Below, in pieces: positions 5,609 through 6,883 of a stretch of 6,883 nt of DNA. Under the pieces are notes generated by a model that was given only the letters and a program-made list of their open reading frames with translations, was not told where the DNA came from and made no database searches. Within the stretch, counting starts at the first letter, position 1. The number at the start of each line of letters is the position of its first letter. Made by a program: the position numbers and the translations under genes. The DNA is from CAZJHX01 sp964545715 (GTDB lineage Bacteria; Myxococcota_A; UBA9042; GCA-2863065). Where the stretch lies: contig CAZJHX010000277.1 in assembly GCA_964545715.1 (NCBI GenBank), positions 1 through 6,883 on the forward strand, read 5' to 3'.

Positions 5609-6781
5609 CTACTTCAGCTCCTTGTACAGCGCCGGATCGTAGTCCTTCAGCACTTTCAGCGTGAAGTCCCACAGCATTCGGTCGGTGCCGTCCGCCATGC
5701 GGCGCATCCAGAAGCCGGACATGATGCTGAGGTCCCAGCGATGCATGAGGCCGGATCTCTTGGCGATATTGTTGGATTTGGTGAACGTGCGATAGAAGCC
5801 CAGCATCGCCTCGTTGTAGTGCTGGCTGGGGTCCGCGTGCTGCTTCAGGGCCTTGCGATACGCGCGAACGACGCGCCGCTTGCCGACTTTCCGCATCGCA
5901 CGATAGACCCGCGCATACTCCTCGATCGGCTGGCGGTACAGCTTGTAGAGCTCGGTGGTCGAGGTGCCCAGCAGCTGGCTCTTCGGCGGCATGTAGATTC
6001 GGTCCAGAAAGACCTTGAGCGTCTCTTTGTTGACGCGTCCGGGGTTCTCCATGTCGAAGAGATCGCCGCCGAGGGTCACCCGGAGCAGCGAGTTGGTGGT
6101 GTAGCCCTGGCGCAGGGCCTCACTACGCTGCTTGATACGGTCGACGATGCCCGGCTGGCGACTGGAGATCACCTCCCATAACGTCCACCGCAGCGTGCCC
6201 ATGCCGAACTGCAGCGCGGGCTTGACCGCGATATCGGGGCGCCCCGCCACCTTCAGGTCGATCGCGGCCGCTGTGCTGCTCGTCGTGTCGTACTTGTTCC
6301 ACTCCGCGATTTGGTAGAGCACGTACCCGGCGATGGATTTGAGCGGCAGCTTGGTCAGCGGGGTCGCGTCGTCAGGCGTGACCGGGATGGCGTCCGCGGG
6401 GATCGCGCGGACGGGTTCGGACGGCTTGAGGAGGTCCGGCGAGACAGCCGTGACCGGGGCGGGCGCCGCCAACACCGGCTTGGCCGGTACCGCAGGCTGC
6501 GCCGGCTGGAGGACGGGCGCGGGCAGCTGCGCCGGCTTGGCGACGGGCGCGGGCTGAGGGGCCTGGGGGGCCTGCGGGGCCGGGTCAGTGATCGGCCCCG
6601 TGGTGGCGGGCGCTGTGGCGATGACGCCGCCACCTTGCGCGGGTGGCGCGACGGTCGCCGGCGGTGGGGCCGGCGTCTGAGGGGCTGCTGGTGCGACTTT
6701 GACCGGCGTACGCTTCTGTTCCTGGCACCCCATCGAGCATGCAAGCAGGCTCAAAACGACTAACGACGACTTGATTGGCAT
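5609..6781 (-). CDS. Putative lipoprotein with Pro/Ala-rich linker and unrecognised C-terminal domain
   Basis: From the ATG at 6781 the product has 390 residues. The N-terminus is a lipoprotein signal peptide: Lys4, a hydrophobic core (LVVLSLLA) and two possible lipidation cysteines, Cys15 (LLAC) and Cys19 (SMGC). Residues about 26-146 are a low-complexity Pro/Ala/Val/Gln linker, including a tandem 10-residue repeat (PAPVxxPAQ). Residues about 147-390 form a compact, mostly helical, basic domain with many aromatic residues. Recognisable stretches are AGYVLYQIAEWNKYDTTSS, QFGMGTLRWTLWEV, LYKLYRQPIEEYARVYRAM and FWMRRMADGTDRMLWDF. I do not recognise the family and see no catalytic motif. The linker suggests the domain stands off from the membrane in the periplasm or at the surface. 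An upstream TTG at 6802 is also in frame, but the ATG has the strong ribosome binding site. The gene converges on the protease gene with a 3-base gap, so it belongs to a separate transcript. Confidence 0.85.
   Translation of the reverse strand: MPIKSSLVVLSLLACSMGCQEQKRTPVKVAPAAPQTPAPPPATVAPPAQGGGVIATAPATTGPITDPAPQAPQAPQPAPVAKPAQLPAPVLQPAQPAVPAKPVLAAPAPVTAVSPDLLKPSEPVRAIPADAIPVTPDDATPLTKLPLKSIAGYVLYQIAEWNKYDTTSSTAAAIDLKVAGRPDIAVKPALQFGMGTLRWTLWEVISSRQPGIVDRIKQRSEALRQGYTTNSLLRVTLGGDLFDMENPGRVNKETLKVFLDRIYMPPKSQLLGTSTTELYKLYRQPIEEYARVYRAMRKVGKRRVVRAYRKALKQHADPSQHYNEAMLGFYRTFTKSNNIAKRSGLMHRWDLSIMSGFWMRRMADGTDRMLWDFTLKVLKDYDPALYKELK
6497..6556. repeat. Tandem 30-bp repeat (two units) in the lipoprotein linker
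   Basis: Units 6497-6526 and 6527-6556 both begin CTGCGCCGGCT and share GACGGGCGCGGGC, with 26 of 30 positions identical by my count. Being a multiple of three, the repeat keeps the frame and encodes two copies of a 10-residue motif (PAPVAKPAQL, PAPVLQPAQP) in the Pro/Ala-rich linker. It is probably a local duplication that lengthened the linker. Confidence 0.75.
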
Positions 6782-6786
6782 CGGTT

Positions 6787-6792
6787 CCTCCC
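6787..6792 (-). promoter_or_regulatory. Ribosome binding site of the lipoprotein gene
   Basis: On the minus strand GGGAGG lies five bases before the ATG at 6781. This decides the start in favour of ATG over the in-frame TTG at 6802, which would put seven extra residues including two glutamates (MPPREEP) in front of the signal peptide. No convincing -35/-10 or sigma-54 promoter could be picked out in the remaining 6793-6883. Confidence 0.8.
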
Positions 6793-6883
6793 GGGGGGGC
6801 AACAGCCCGCCGAGAGCCTCGATTCCCCAGGTGACTGGTGCCGAACGACGTTGCGCCCCTCGCGGAGCCTCGCCGGCGCTCTC

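Noticed and set aside
6474..6488. Inverted repeat ACCGGC-TTG-GCCGGT in the lipoprotein linker
   Set aside because: Short, with a 3-base loop, inside low-complexity GC-rich coding sequence where such pairs are frequent.
6311..6763. 150-residue plus-strand open frame rich in Gly and Arg
   Set aside because: It is the complement of the lipoprotein's Pro/Ala linker; the composition simply mirrors CCN/GCN codons.
6814..6872. Direct repeat GAGCCTCG at 6814-6821 and 6865-6872 as operator sites upstream of the lipoprotein gene
   Set aside because: Eight bases in a GC-rich 100-base stretch is weak, the copies are 51 bases apart, and no promoter could be located relative to them.

Overview
The window is high-GC bacterial DNA with densely packed genes. 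Gene content (a HEAT-repeat protein, carB and greA, then a zinc-finger/aspartic-protease fusion and a Pro/Ala-rich lipoprotein) suggests a Gram-negative bacterium. A member of the Myxococcota or another former deltaproteobacterial lineage fits best, but this is inference from gene order, protein style and codon bias; no taxonomic marker is present. There are no RNA genes, insertion sequences, CRISPR arrays or phage genes.

Layout. Positions 1-687 (+) hold the 3' part of a HEAT-repeat protein gene that enters from the left edge. A 35-base gap follows, with a perfect 7-bp hairpin placed immediately before the ribosome binding site of carB. carB (723-3932, +) is a complete carbamoyl-phosphate synthase large subunit. 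It overlaps greA (3932-4414, +) by one base in a TGATG junction. The next gene starts at or near 4430 (+) and runs to 5605. It encodes an N-terminal B-box-like zinc finger, one membrane helix, a TPR-like helical region and a C-terminal retropepsin-like aspartic protease domain. Only 3 bases separate it from the convergent gene 6781-5609 (-), a lipoprotein with a long Pro/Ala-rich linker and a C-terminal domain I do not recognise. The last 100 bases are the upstream region of that lipoprotein gene.

How the genes relate. carB supplies carbamoyl phosphate for pyrimidines and arginine, and greA rescues stalled RNA polymerase. Their linkage is a recurring bacterial gene order and the stop/start overlap suggests translational coupling. 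The HEAT gene is probably in the same transcript. The zinc-finger/protease gene follows greA in the same reading frame, separated only by the greA stop codon and 15 bases, so it is probably the last gene of the operon.

The most unusual part is 4415-5605. The zinc ligands are encoded upstream of the first conventional start codon (TTG at 4499), which implies a CTG start, stop-codon readthrough from greA, or a one-base sequence error. The protein would link a cytoplasmic zinc finger to an extracytoplasmic protease.
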